DNA of 64,000 nt from Microplitis mediator (Eukaryota > Arthropoda > Insecta > Hymenoptera > Braconidae): the NCBI RefSeq assembly GCF_029852145.1, contig NC_079976.1:14431104-14495103 (forward strand). The letters are read 5' to 3'. Shown piece by piece: positions 10,075-21,732 of the stretch. The notes beneath the pieces are model-generated. The model ran no database searches and was not told the origin of the DNA. It saw only the letters and a program-made list of their open reading frames with translations. Position 1 is the stretch's first letter. Each line of letters begins with the position of its first letter. Made by a program: the position numbers and the translations under genes.

Positions 10075-10860
10075 GAGAGAAAAAAATAGTTCTGATTCCT
10101 ATGCTAGCATGGTAACCATTGCTATGTTACATAACGAAGATTTTTGTGAAAATCCTGTGGGAATTTACTGGAAAAAATTTTTAGAATTATGGCAAAAATA
10201 TGAGTGATAGCTTATTCGATGCGGAATCAAATTTTGAGTAAAATGTGTATATTGTTTTTTTTATTTATCCAAATTTCAATTTTTATTAACAAAAAACAGA
10301 ATCAAAATAAAGAATCTTAGATTTTTGTAAATAACTCAATAACTATAAGCGATATCGAAAATGTAAAAAAAGAACTTTAAAGAGGAGGAAATTTCTAAAA
10401 AAAAAATCTCGACTCCCGGAACTCTAACCCGTTTAGGTTAAAATATGGTACTAGCTACTCGGAATCTGATTTTCAACATTAAATAAAAATTATTATTTAT
10501 GAAGCTAGAGTTCCAGATGTCTAAACTTTTTTTCTGAAATTTGCCCCTTTTTAAAGATCTTTTTTCGGATTTTCGATATCGCTTATAGTTACTGAGTTAT
10601 TAACAAAAATCTAAGATTCTTGTTTTTGTTTATGTTTTTTGTTATAAAAAAATTGAAATTTTGTTAAATGAAAAAAACAAATAACACATCTTGCTCAAAA
10701 TTTGATTCCGCATCGAACAAGCTATCACTCATATTTTTACCACAATTTTAAAAATTTTTTCCAGCAAATTCACACAGGGTTTCACGAAAATCTTCTTTAT
10801 TATGTAACATAGTAATAGTTACCATTCTAGCATAGAATCAGAATTACTCTTTTCTCTCTT
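10075..10860. mobile_element. Foldback element, about 0.8 kb
   Basis: The arms 10075-10430 and 10500-10860 are inverted copies. Repeated blocks in opposite orientation include TCTGATTCCTATGCTAGCAT, GAGTGATAGCTTATTCGATGC, AAATTTGATTCCGCATC and ACTATAAGCGATATCGAAAA. The ends lie in AGAGAAAAAAATAGTTCTGA / TCAGAATTACTCTTTTCTCT. No coding capacity. Confidence 0.85.
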
Positions 10861-10904
10861 TATAAATAAAAAAACTCAATAAACTTATAAATAAGAAAAG
10901 TAAA

Positions 10905-11255
10905 GAATGTGCACTCCCTGCTTAAAAAATCTCATAGATCCCTATAACTGGATGAAAAGGCCCTATACTTAACTGTAGCACTTCTCATAGATCTCATTCA
11001 TTCATATAAAATTTCTACGGGAATTTATAAGAATATATTGGATTCTATAAGATTTTCTTAAGAGGGCTCTAAATACTTTTAAACCATATTTTCTCCCGGC
11101 CTAAGAGAGTCAGATAGATTCTTACAGCTGTATGTATAAAGCCCTATACTCAACTATAGCACTTCTAATAGTACTCATTCATTCTTATAAAATCTCTATG
11201 GGAATTTATGAGAATCTATTTGATTCTATGAGATTTTCTCAACAGCTGTTACAAT
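10905..11255. repeat. Direct dimer of a CTATAGAATC-type MITE
   Basis: Two head-to-tail copies (10910-11060 and 11095-11245) share AAGGCCCTATACTTAACTGT-type blocks, ATTCATTCATATAAAATTTC and GGAATTTATAAGAAT. Related partial copies lie at 48985-49094 (inverted) and 63895-64000 (cut by the window end). Confidence 0.7.
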
Positions 11256-11340
11256 ACGTTTTCATATCTACGATGTGATTTTTTTTTTGCTCTATTAATT
11301 CATTTCCTTTTTCAATTTAAAATATAAATATGAACAAAAT

Positions 11341-11526
11341 ATGAAAAAAAATTCTGAATCTTCAGAATCTGATTCAGAAGAGAGCGAAGTTGAAGAGGCT
11401 GAAAGAGATTCAGATGATGAATTTCGAAATTTAATAAATTATGTGGAGAATGAAGATGTAAATAATTATGATGATGAAAGCTTTACATTACATGTTGAAA
11501 CCGAAGAAGATGACATAGAAAATTAG
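11341..11526 (+). CDS. Short acidic ORF, unidentified
   Basis: A 61-residue ORF from ATG 11341 rich in Ser, Asp and Glu (SSESDSEESEVEE, DSDDEF). Acidic N-termini of this kind occur in several cut-and-paste transposases, for example of the piggyBac type, but nothing downstream supports that. It could equally be chance. Low support. Confidence 0.2.
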   Translation: MKKNSESSESDSEESEVEEAERDSDDEFRNLINYVENEDVNNYDDESFTLHVETEEDDIEN

Positions 11527-11559
11527 AATGTTGAAAATCAAGGGAAAAAAGTAGGATAT

Positions 11560-12300
11560 TTCCGACCACGTGAATAGTTGCCTTCCAGAGCCGAAAGTGA
11601 GGAAGGCTACCAAGTGGACTGGAACGTCGCGCCTTCATCTTCATTTCGTATACTATTTTTCACCATGTCAGCTCCTAAAAGATTAAATTGTTGTCTCTGT
11701 CTGTGGAAAAATTGCGTATGCGTTTATTTGGTTCATTTGTATCTCATTTTAGAAAAGTTATATTTTTTTCTCACCTCCGGGATGAAAGTTGACGCTTTCC
11801 GCCCGGAAGTAAGAAAAATAGTATACACACCTTGGGAAGTAAATAAGAAAGCCTCAGATCACCTGTTTGTTGACCAACAATTACATGTGATCTGAGACAT
11901 TTCTTACTTCACTGCCCTAGGTGTATAATAGACTATTTTCCACTGAACAAAGCAAAAATTTAAACTTCCGGTGTAGATATAGTAAAAAAATGTTTTTACT
12001 ATACCTGCACCGAAAATTTAAATTCCTGTCCTGTTTAAGGGGAAGAAAGTTGTTTCGTCTTTTTATGAGAATACAAATGATATAAGTTAACACATGTGTC
12101 ATTCTTCCCATAAGGAGAGGCATAAATTTAAACTTTTAGGTACAGATCTGGTAAAAAATGGTATGCACAGAAGAAGGTAGGATGGTGTCCTAATCTAATT
12201 GTTTGCTACTCTCGTCTTCGGCTCGGGTAGACAATTGTAAACGAGGGTTGGAATGTCCAGCTTTCTTCCCGTGGTTTGTAATATACAAATACTTTTCAAT
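11560..12300. repeat. Region of successive imperfect hairpins
   Basis: Visible stems: GTTGCCTTCC/GGAAGGCTAC (about 11577-11612); CCGGGATGAAAG/CTTTCCGCCCGG (11777-11806); a long one (11818-11931) pairing TATACACACCTTGGGAAGTAA with TTACTTCACTGCCCTAGGTG and CCTCAGATCACCTGT with ACATGTGATCTGAGA; and CCGGTGTAGATATAGTAAAA/TTTTACTATACCTGCACCG (11968-12012). AAATTTAAACTTCCGG-type phrases recur. It resembles a degenerate MITE built of nested palindromes. Confidence 0.55.
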
Positions 12301-12574
12301 TGTTAATAAATTACAAATAAATTTGAGTTGCTTTATTGAAATAAATTGATCTTTGACTCATCCCTTATTAAAAAAAAAGCGATTTGAAACGATTAGAAAA
12401 AAAAGATTTTAAATACTTTTTAATGATTTTGAATCGCCCGTTTTATAAGCATTAAACATTGCAAATCGTTTTGAATCGTTTCTTTTAACCAGGGATTGTT
12501 TTGTAATATTTTACTCATTGACTTCTAATCAATAATATTGATACGTACACGGGGAAAAAATATTAGTAAATATT
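12301..12574. other. AT-rich gap
   Basis: Contains inverted GATTTGAAACGATT / AATCGTTTTGAATCG phrases (12380-12480) but no gene. Confidence 0.4.
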
Positions 12575-12577
12575 ACT

Positions 12578-12636
12578 GAGATTCTCGTCAACAGCGCGCC
12601 TAGACCGAATCTCAGTATTATTGAGTAGAACGTAAG
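12578..12636. repeat. Hairpin
   Basis: ATTACTGAGATTC and GAATCTCAGTATTA pair around a GC-richer loop (GTCAACAGCGCGCCTAGAC). Confidence 0.6.
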
Positions 12637-13009
12637 AAATTAATAATAGATGCATTTTTTTGACAAGTGTGTTGTAGTTTTTTAAGGTTTAAGTATAGTA
12701 ATTTTAAATAGTCAAGCAGTATATTTCAACGATTAACTGTTAATTATAGCAGTTTAAACAGTAAAATCATAATTTTACTGATATAAATGACATTAGTTAT
12801 TGAACAAAACATAAATAATTAGAAGTTGAACGACAATTATTGTTAATCATTTTTTTCCGTGTAATCTATAAAATATAGATTAAAAAAATAGTTCATTTTT
12901 TTTTCTTTTCATTTACTTTTTTAAGTATAATAGAAAGTTAATTATGTTATATAGAATTTTGTTTTATTTAAAAAATTCGAAAAAACCACAGAGTAATGTA
13001 CTATCTAAA

Positions 13010-13128
13010 CATGAATAAATGGAATAAGTAAATATTCACTAATTCTGAGTGCCAACCGAACCACTTTAAAAATCAGTGGTTCAGTTCGCAGTTGAAATTA
13101 GTGAGTATTCACTTATTTATTTTTAGAG
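13010..13128. repeat. Long imperfect hairpin
   Basis: GAATAAATGGAATAAGTAAA and ATATTCACTAATT pair with AATTAGTGAGTATTCACTTA; the inner stem is GAACCACT / AGTGGTTC. Miniature palindromic element. Confidence 0.65.
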
Positions 13129-13622
13129 AGTAATTTACCACAGAGAGACACGGTAAGTTTCCAAGAATAGTAATATATATATAAATTACGATTTTTTTTT
13201 TTTTTTTATTAATTAAGAGTCCACTATGAAAACCACAAATTTAAAAAAAAAAAAAAAGAAAGCTGCTTATTTGAGTCCGATTGTCGGAATTCGCGATTTG
13301 AACAGATATTTTCTTAGTCCAAAATATCGTTCTTGACAATTTGCAGATTGTATATATAAATTAGCTCAAGTTAAAAATAAAAAAAAAAATCTGAAAAACG
13401 GGCGACCTTGCGGGCCAGGCCCGAAACTTCCCACTGTTTTCGAGCTCGAGGAGCTCAAAAATATTGTTGTCAACACACATTCGAGCTCTTTGAGCTTGAC
13501 AATACTTCGAATGCATTGGTATTTTTAAGCTCTTCGAGGTTACGTTTTGTTACATTCTTCGAGAATTCGAGAAATAATTAAATTAATCAAGAACAATCGT
13601 TCTTCAAAGTTTCGCTCACATT

Positions 13623-14203
13623 TGAATCGTTTGTTTGAGAAATCCCATAAGTCAAGAAAACAAAATTTTTCAGGAAACACAAAAAACATTTTTTTGGAAA
13701 AACTTGATATTAAAATAAGAAATAAATAATTGAATACAATAATGTTAGCGTCTCTGAAAAAGATTCCAACAAGAAAAATTTAATTTTTTAATTGAAACGA
13801 CTTGAAAAAATGATTTAAAGTTGGTTGACTTATGGGGTTTCCCAACCAAACGGAAAACAAAAGTTATGAAATCATTGTTTTTTTAAATATTTCCACTTGA
13901 ATCATTTATTACACTGATAAAATGAAGTATTCCTTATGTACTTGAACTCTGAAACTCAGAAATTACAAAAAGTTGTAATTAATTCAAACATTTTAATTAG
14001 TCATATAATAGTCAACAATAAAACAACATTTGAAATTAATTTCCCAAAAAAGCGCGAATTTTAAATATAAAAAAAAAAAAATTATTTCTGTAAAACTAAA
14101 ATTGCATGTGTTTCTATGGAGGGACATCCAAAGAACCCAAAAATGCAAAAAACCCAATTTCGTAAAAAACATGACTTATGGGGTTTCTCGAAAAAACGAT
14201 TCA
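13623..14203. mobile_element. TIR element, CCCCATAAGTCA family, copy 2
   Basis: The ends TGAATCGTTTGTTTGAGAAA and TTTCTCGAAAAAACGATTCA match those of the copy at 9132-9813, as do the inner blocks AGGAAACACAAAAAACATTT and GGAGGGACATCCAAAGAACC. It is about 100 bp shorter by internal deletion. Confidence 0.8.
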
Positions 14204-15340
14204 TTAATGCTTGCTAAATTCGATTTTTTGAATAGAAATTGAAAGATATGATCAAGATGGAAAGTTACATGAACTCGATATTAAATCAGCGAATTAATAT
14301 ATACAACATACGAAAAAAGTAATTAATAGACCATGCGTTTTTTTCAATTTTTATCCACGATTATACTGGAAAAATCGATGTATTTAAACAGAAATCGATA
14401 AAAGGGATTGAGATGCAGAATTATGAGAATTTTAAATTAGATATATCTCTCTTATAAAAGCGTAAATATATTAAATATGAGAGAAAAATGCACACACACA
14501 CACACGCGTACGCGCGCATGCGCAGACACTCAGAAACCATTCTAAAAATAATCAGATTAGTTACCAAAGAGCTCAAAATGTCAACAATCGATTAAACTTC
14601 CCGAATGTTTGAAAATCTATAATTTTCTTAGCGGGAAGTCAAAAATCTGTTATTTTTTCAATGTTCGACAAGATGGCAATCGTTATTTTATTCCTGATGA
14701 AAATTTCAATTTTCGGGGATTTTGACTCAGGGTATTTTGTCTTGCGGGGATTTTGACACTGGGTATTTTGTCTCGCGGAGATTTTGACTCTGGGGATTTT
14801 GTCGTTTACTCAAAAAAACGAATATTTTTGGAACGAAGTTCCTTATGGCACGTTGCGGAGGGGTACCCTAGCCGGCAAAAAACGTCCGTAACGCGAGAAA
14901 AATCGTAACCTTTTTATGTATAGCCTCTGTATGGTGGCTATACACTGTCTAATGTATAGTCTATGGGATGACTGTTATTATTATTTCCGTTTGCTATTAT
15001 TATTATATCATTCGATAATTACACCATCTGGTGGTCAAAAGTGGAACCATCTGATCATTACTACTACGTTAAGGGGAAACGGGTGCAGATTTTAGATACC
15101 GACCAAGTAATGAATTTTTTAAGTGAATTTTTTTCCAAGTTGTACTTGATTTCATAATATGAAACTTTGTAATGATATTCAGAATAAAGTAAAGGAGTGC
15201 TCAACAATTCAATATTTTCAATTTTTAACAAAAAAATTTACAGTTTGCTATACCGATTGATTGGTGATTAACTAATTTCTAGTTATCTAAACAGTTTTCA
15301 CTTATAACCTGAAAATGAAATTGTTTAGCCCTTGCAAATA
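14204..15340. other. Non-coding stretch with short repeats
   Basis: Holds a CA/CG microsatellite (14491-14525) and three tandem copies of a phrase of about 37 bp, GGGGATTTTGAC...GGGTATTTTGTC (14713-14805). No gene seen. Confidence 0.5.
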
Positions 15341-15345
15341 GTTTA

Positions 15346-16078
15346 TGTTCAGTCAAGACCCAATTCGCTACCACCTGAGAACGCCGAACCTCACCAATAG
15401 GTCGGCAGCACCTTCGCTATTCGAACTTACGCGCGAAATCTTGGCCAATTGGGAAATTCCATCATTTGAATAATTAGTTCCAACTTTGAATAAAAGAGTT
15501 GCGACATGAAACGCACTCATTGGCTCAAGATTTCTACAAGCTACGTGGATTTTCGCTATTGGCTGAAATTTCGTCAGCGTCGGCTATTAATTTTCTGATT
15601 GGTCTACCGCTCTGACGTCATAAAGAAACCGTTGTGAGCTTTCACTTTACAACGTTTCCTCATATTCTCAACTTGCTTTTGAACAGTTCACCTCGTGTAC
15701 TAAAATCGCTTCGCTATTATAAAAGTTTTCCTGTGCTTTTCAAGTAATTCTTGTGCTGAATTATATTCAATACTTAGTCAGTATATCAAGGCTGCTATTT
15801 ATTGGATATAAATAAATTGTCATCCGCTAATAATAAATTACTCAAGGTAATTTCCGTGTGTTGAATCACAAAGTACCACGTGTTTCTTTTATACTCGTGT
15901 ATTAAGTCGCATTCGCTATCTAGTATTTAGTCGCATTCGCTATACAGTATTCTTACAATTATATGTATAAAGTGTAAATAAACAGTTAAATTTATTTTAT
16001 TCTAAAAGTGTGTAATTTTTAATTATTGAATTCACCACAGCTACACCAGAATCCCACAGAGCATTCGCTCATTTAACA
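15346..16078 (+). repeat. 5' LTR of the BEL/Pao element
   Basis: Starts TGTTCAGTC, ends TTTAACA. It contains a TATA-like TTATAAAAG (near 15717) and AATAAA near 15973. By my count CGCT occurs ten times in this strand of the LTR, and AGCG once. Confidence 0.95.
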
Positions 16079-16081
16079 TTT

Positions 16082-16099
16082 TGGTCCTTCGAGCCGGAT
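16082..16099 (+). promoter_or_regulatory. Primer-binding site, tRNA-Tyr type
   Basis: TGGTCCTTCGAGCCGGAT begins 3 nt after the LTR. Its complement, read with the CCA tail, matches the usual 3' end of eukaryotic tRNA-Tyr (CCGGCTCGAAGGACCA) as I know it. Minus-strand DNA synthesis would start here. Confidence 0.8.
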
Positions 16100-16353
16100 C
16101 TGGTGTGGGTTCAATAATTAATAATTATCACAAAATTAAAACATCTTAAAAATTGTGAGAAAAAAGTGAGTGATCAGTTTTTTGTGCAGTGAAATCGCTA
16201 AGTGCCGTGGGCATTGCTGAGCACTGCTAGAGTGCTGCCCGTGGTGATCGAAATTACACACCGGTGTAATAAAGACAATTAGATTCTTAAGATCGAAAAC
16301 TTAGCATCGGTTTTCACTTGTTGCGTCCATTTTGTGAGTGCTGTGTAATCAAG

Positions 16354-17712
16354 ATGGCCGCCGAAGCCCAAGTCGCGCTTCAAATGAACCGCATCGACAC
16401 GATGCGCAATATGTCTACTCGCTTGACCGACGCCATTCTCGCTACCCAAGGTGCACCCGCTATCGACGCTGAACTCGCTTTCCTCAATGATCTGTGGTCT
16501 CGCTTTAACACAACTCATGAGAGACTGTTCGAGGATGTTCCAGAGATCGTTGCAAACGAATACCATACTGGCAACGCATTTGGTACCGCTAGTCAAGTCT
16601 ACACAGAGCTTCTAGTGAGACTCACCGCTGCGAGACCCGCTCCAGTGCCGGCTCCAGAGCCTCAAGCCATCAACCACGATCAAACCGCATATTTTGGAGG
16701 CGCGCACAAAACCAACTTGCCTCAAATCAAGTTACCAACGTTCCAGGGAACTTACGACGAATGGGACTCATTCAAGGACCTGTTCACCTCTCTGGTCATA
16801 CATGAAGATTCGCTTACTGGCGCTCAAAAAATGCATTACCTGAAAACCCAGGTCAAAGGTGAAGCCGCGTCGTTAATCGCCAACATCCAAGTCACGGATG
16901 ACGCCTTCCAATCGGCTTGGGAACTCTTGAACACTCGCTATACAAACCCACGCAGATTACTCGACATGCATGTCGATGAAATACTGTACCGACAACCGCT
17001 AACTGGCCACTCCGCTGCCGAGCTTGATGATCTGTTACTCGCTAATAAAAAGTCGCTGGACGCCATCGCTGCATTGGGAGTTCCAATCAGCGATTCGGAT
17101 CCCTTTTTGATTCGCTTGACGGTACACTGCTTACCAGAAGACCTTCGTGTGGAGTGGATGGCCTCTCTAGGACTCTCCAACGAGTTCCCGACCTACAAGC
17201 AGCTGCACGATATGCTAAAGGCCAAGGTACGGGCTTGGGAAAACTCTGGGGTTGGAACAAGAACACCTGCAGCACCATCTAAGGTCATGACCGACCGACC
17301 ACCAGCTCCGAAGACATACTCTCGATCAGCCGCTAACAACAAGCCCGGAGGCGCCACCAGTAGATCCGCTCCCCCCTCCAAGGCATCTACGTCAAGAGAA
17401 GGGGCTAGTTACAACGCTTTCACTCCGAAAGAGAAGACGAGTGAACCAGGACTATGTCCGATCTGCAAGCAAAAGCACTTCGTGCTGTTTTGCCCCAGCT
17501 ACCAGCAGGCGTCACCACAAAACCGGAAAAAGATTGTCTACCACTACCGGCTATGCTACAACTGCTTGGGACGCCACCGCTTCGCTGACTGCCAGACTAA
17601 GGACAGGTGCCATCACTGTCAGAAGCCACATCACACGTCCACGCACATTGATGAGGAGACTCCCGCTAAATCAGTACAGGAACCTGCTGTACCGACTCCA
17701 GGTAACAAATAG
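16354..17712 (+). CDS. gag: BEL/Pao Gag
   Basis: I take ATG 16354 as the start (ATCAAGATGG context); the frame is open a little further upstream, to 16318, with no ATG. The 452-residue product has a helical N-terminal region, then the capsid part typical of BEL elements (LPQIKLPTFQGTYDEWDSFKDLF near residues 130-150, followed by MHYLK and AASLI), a proline/serine-rich linker, and at about residues 368-435 three zinc-knuckle-like motifs: CPICKQKHFVLFC, CYNCLGRHRFADC and CHHCQKPHHTSTH. Gag would form the particle and package element RNA. The stop TAG at 17710 lies inside the predicted 63-nt intron, so unspliced RNA gives Gag alone and spliced RNA a Gag-Pol fusion. Confidence 0.93.
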   Translation: MAAEAQVALQMNRIDTMRNMSTRLTDAILATQGAPAIDAELAFLNDLWSRFNTTHERLFEDVPEIVANEYHTGNAFGTASQVYTELLVRLTAARPAPVPAPEPQAINHDQTAYFGGAHKTNLPQIKLPTFQGTYDEWDSFKDLFTSLVIHEDSLTGAQKMHYLKTQVKGEAASLIANIQVTDDAFQSAWELLNTRYTNPRRLLDMHVDEILYRQPLTGHSAAELDDLLLANKKSLDAIAALGVPISDSDPFLIRLTVHCLPEDLRVEWMASLGLSNEFPTYKQLHDMLKAKVRAWENSGVGTRTPAAPSKVMTDRPPAPKTYSRSAANNKPGGATSRSAPPSKASTSREGASYNAFTPKEKTSEPGLCPICKQKHFVLFCPSYQQASPQNRKKIVYHYRLCYNCLGRHRFADCQTKDRCHHCQKPHHTSTHIDEETPAKSVQEPAVPTPGNK

Positions 17713-17764
17713 TTCCAGTTTTGGTAACTTTTGTTTTGAATTCGCTAACCTAGTCTGCTTTCAG
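17702..17764 (+). other. Predicted 63-nt intron between gag and pol
   Basis: The interval begins GTAACA after CCAG and ends CTGCTTTCAG. It contains four stops in the Gag frame (17710, 17725, 17737, 17743). Removing it joins gag codon base G17701 to CT at 17765-17766 and continues in frame as HSLNVLLATAIVKL, the usual run into a BEL protease. Length is a multiple of three, so both sides share one frame. Four stops make simple readthrough unlikely. Confidence 0.7.
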
Positions 17765-20700
17765 CTCATTCGCTCAATGTATTACTCGCTACCGCAATTG
17801 TTAAGTTGAATTCGCTAACAGGAAGTACATGTACTGCCCGTGTACTTATTGATCAAGGATCGGAGTTATCCTTTGTGACGCATTCGCTAATTAAGAAGTT
17901 GGATATACCGCTAAACAAGGCAGCTATACCATTACGAGGAATTGGTAATGTGTCAGCTGGACACTCACTTGGATCATGCCAGGTGTCGCTGCATTCGCTA
18001 CATAGTTCCGCTTCTATTACTATCCAAGCTCATGTGCTTGCTCTATTGACGGTGAACTTGCCGTCATTCACGCTAACCAACAAGAAATGGCCGCACATAA
18101 ACGGTCTACAACTCGCTGATCCAGACTTCTTAACATCTCGACCTATTGACATCATTCTGGGTGCAGCACCAGCTGCACACATAATCAACGCTAAAATAAG
18201 GAAGGGTAATGACAATGACCCAATCGCTCAGTCAACGACGCTTGGCTGGATCATCTATGGGTCTGTGGACACCGCTACTTCTAAATTGACAGCTTATGGT
18301 TATCATGTCACTGTTGATGATCAATTACAAGACTTGCTGAGCAAGTTTTGGTACCAAGAAGAACCACAGACAGAATTCGCTATACACTACAATGAAGATG
18401 AGGAAAAGTGTGAACAACACTTTGTAAAAACACACTACAGACAGACTGATGGTCGATATGTCGTTCGCTTGCCGCTTAAATCATCTCCAAGTCAACTGGG
18501 TGACTCGCTACGAGCTGCGCAATACGCTTTACTTCGTCTTCGCAAACGTCTGGACAAAGATCCAATCTACAAGAAGCTATACTACGACTTCCTGAAGGAA
18601 TATGAAGACTTGGGACACATGAGACGCGTAAAATTAAAGGATTTACCACCAAATAGCTACATGTTACCTCATCATGGGGTACTCAAAGAACAGAGCACTA
18701 CCACCAAGCTCAGGGTGGTATTCAATGGGTCATGGAAAACGACATCAGGCGTATCCATCAACGAGATACTCCATGTGGGCCCCAAGATTCAAGTTGACAT
18801 CAGTGATGTACTGATTCGAATTCGCTGTCACCGCTATCTATTCGCTACTGACGTAACTAAGATGTTTCGTCAGATTGCAGTTGACAAGGAAGATCATCAT
18901 CTACAGTGCATACTCTGGTTTGACGAAGAGGACCTACCAACAGTATTTGCACTCGCTACGGTTACATATGGAACAACATCAGCTCCATATCTCGCTGGAA
19001 GAGCACTTTTACAACTCGCTGAAGATGAAGGAAATAAATTTCCTAAAGCTGTTGAACCACTGACGAACACCCGCTACGTTGATGACATCTATGGAGGCGC
19101 AGATGAACTCGCTGAGGCAATTCAAGTTGCTCTCGACACAAAAAATATGTGTGCCGCAGGATGCTTCCCGCTTGCAAAATGGGCAAGTAATTCAACAGAA
19201 TTACTGTCTCAAGTCGCTCCAGTTGAAACCCAAGAAGATACACCACGAGAACTTGGGGATACTACAGTTAAAGTGCTCGGGTTAACCTGGAATTCTACTC
19301 AAGATAAATTCCAGTTTGGCTATTCGCTACCAGAAGCATCTCCAACTACTAAACGCACAATTTTATCTGAAATTGCTCGCTTGTTCGACCCGCTTGGGTT
19401 TTTGGCACCCATCATCGTAAGAGCCAAGATGTTCATGCAGAAGCTGTGGCTGCAGAACTTCGATTGGGATGCTACGCTATCACCGTTGCTTCTTCAAGAG
19501 TGGAATTTGTTTCGAGATGAACTACATCAGATCTCGAAGATTCAGATACCTCGCTGGAATCATGTAAGAACTGGTGTATCAATAGAATTACATGGATTCT
19601 CTGACGCTTCGCAACTCGCTATGGCTGCTGTCGTCTACTTAAAAGTCACTGACGCTACTGGAAGCTCCAATATTTCGCTAGTGTGTGCCAAAACACAAGT
19701 CGCACCACTGAAACCAATATCTATACCAAGAATGGAGCTCAATGCCGCTGTATTACTCGCTCAACTGGTACTCTACGTAAAGACAGTCTTGAAACTTGAA
19801 AATGTACCAATCTTCATGTGGACAGACTCCGCTGTATCCTTAACGTGGATACGAAACAACCCCGCTAGATGGAAGGTCTACATTCGCAACAGAGTTACCA
19901 AGATTCAGGAATCGCTACCAAGTGTCAACTGGGATTTTGTTCCTGGGAAACTTAACCCAGCTGACTGCGCTTCAAGAGGTTTAACAGCAGCTAAATTGGA
20001 ACAGCATTCGCTATGGTGGACGGGACCTAAGTGGCTCAGTCAATCAAAAGAAAACTGGCCATCTTTTGACATCCCTACTCAGACGGTATCACATCTTGAA
20101 GAACGTCCAGGTCTGGTTTTTACCATCTTCAAGGCAGATTCACACCCGCTACATACGCTATTGGACAAATTCTCTAAGTTGTCACCACTACTTCGCACGC
20201 TTGGAATCTGTCTTCGTGCCATCGCTAAATTTAAAAAAGTGCCACAGTCCACACTGGCCACACCACTCTCTACAGTTGACCTGGAACTCGCTAAGATTTT
20301 GCTGATCAAGTATACGCAAAGTCAGTATTATTCGCAAGAGCTGAAACTACTGAAGGATGGTGATTCGCTACATCGAAATCATCGTCTCGCTAAATTGATT
20401 CCCTACGTCGACTACAATGGAGTACTCAGAGTCGGCGGTCGCTTGAAGAATTCGCTACTGGATGATGATAAAAAAAATCCAGCTATTTTACCACGATCAT
20501 CACGCTTAAGTACGCTACTCATAGAACATTCGCACCAAAAAACATTCCATGGGGGAACTCAATTGACACTCGCTGATCTACGGAGATCTGTCTGGATAGA
20601 AGGTGGGCGTGTTCCAGTCAGGTCTCATATTCTTCGCTGCGTCGTGTGCACGAGACATAGAGGTGTTCGTGCACAACAACTAATGGGACAATTGCCATCC

Positions 20701-21732
20701 GCTCGTGTAAGACCATCGAAAGCATTCTTACACACGGGAATAGACTACGCTGGGCCAGTGACACTAAAGACGTTCCAAGGTCGAGGTGCGAAAACCTATA
20801 AAGGTTGGATCGCTGTCTTCGTATGTCTCGCTACGTCCGCTATACATATCGAAATTGTCACCGACTACTCTACGGACGCTTTCGTCGCAGCATTCAGAAG
20901 ATTTACTTCAAGAAGAGGCGCCTGCAGTACCCTATACTCGGACTGTGGTACAAATTTTGTAGGAGCAGACGCTACGCTAAAGAGAGAATTCGCAGCAGGA
21001 TCGAGACAGCTACGGGAACTTCAGTATTTACTCGCTACAGATGGCACAGACTGGAAGTTCAACCCGCCAAGTGCTCCCCACTTTGGTGGCAAGTGGGAAG
21101 CAGCCGTCAAGTCAATCAAGTTCCATCTTATTCGAACTATTGGTGAATCGCTATTGACTTACGACCAACTCGCTACAGTGTTAACACAGATTGAAGCTGT
21201 GCTTAATTCAAGACCGATCGCTCCGCTATCCGAAGATCCTGCAGACTTAACCGCTTTGACTCCTGGACACTTTCTCATCGGCGAGCCTCTAATCGCTGTG
21301 CCAGGACCTTCGCTACTGGAAAACAACACCGCTACGTTGTCACGCTGGCAACAATTACAACAAATGTTCCAGACATTTTGGACAAGATGGTCGTCTGAAT
21401 ACTTACAACGACATCAATCAATATCGAAGTGGCATCATCCATCAAACATCATCAAAGTGGGCTCATTAGTCCTGCTGACTGATGAGAGGTTCCCACCATC
21501 AAAATGGCCACTCGCTAGAGTACTTGCGCTACATCCAGGACGAGATGGGTTGACTCGAGTCGTCACCCTGAAGACCGCTACCACTGAACTTGTTAGACCA
21601 ATCGCTAAACTGTGCGTGCTGCCAGTTCACTCTCCAGACGACAATCCTGTCGACACCGTCGCCAGCGCTGGGGAGAATGTTCAGTCAAGACCCAATTCGC
21701 TACCACCTGAGAACGCCGAACCTCACCAATAG
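17765..21732 (+). CDS. pol: BEL/Pao Pol: protease, RT, RNase H, integrase
   Basis: The frame is open from 17746; no ATG precedes the protease, so synthesis probably depends on splicing from gag. A start at TTG 17806 is not convincing. Counting from 17806: protease active site VLIDQGSELSF (Asp near 16); RT with LRVVFNGSW, FATDVTKMFRQIAV, TYGTTSAPYLA and YVDDIYGG (424-427); RNase H with GFSDASQLAMAAVVY (about 597), PRMELNAAVL and MWTDSAVSLTW; integrase with an HHCC region ending CVVCTRHRG, then the catalytic residues in TGIDYAGP (about 980), LYSDCGTNFVG (about 1046) and GGKWEAAVKS (about 1097), and a C-terminal domain. All key residues are present. The last 18 codons lie within the 3' LTR. The polypurine tract CTGGGGAGAA is inside the coding region. 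Confidence 0.95.
21668..21677 (+). promoter_or_regulatory. Polypurine tract of the BEL/Pao element
   Basis: CTGGGGAGAA directly precedes the 3' LTR (TGTTCAG at 21678), where the plus-strand primer is expected. It is also translated as part of Pol. Confidence 0.7.

Noticed and set aside
17441..17809. 122-codon ORF at the gag-pol junction
   Set aside because: Shadow frame over the Gag zinc knuckles; the intron model explains the junction.
17806..21732. Independent start of Pol at 17806
   Set aside because: The codon there is TTG and conserved BEL residues (VLLATAIVKL) lie upstream in the same frame, so this is not the true start.
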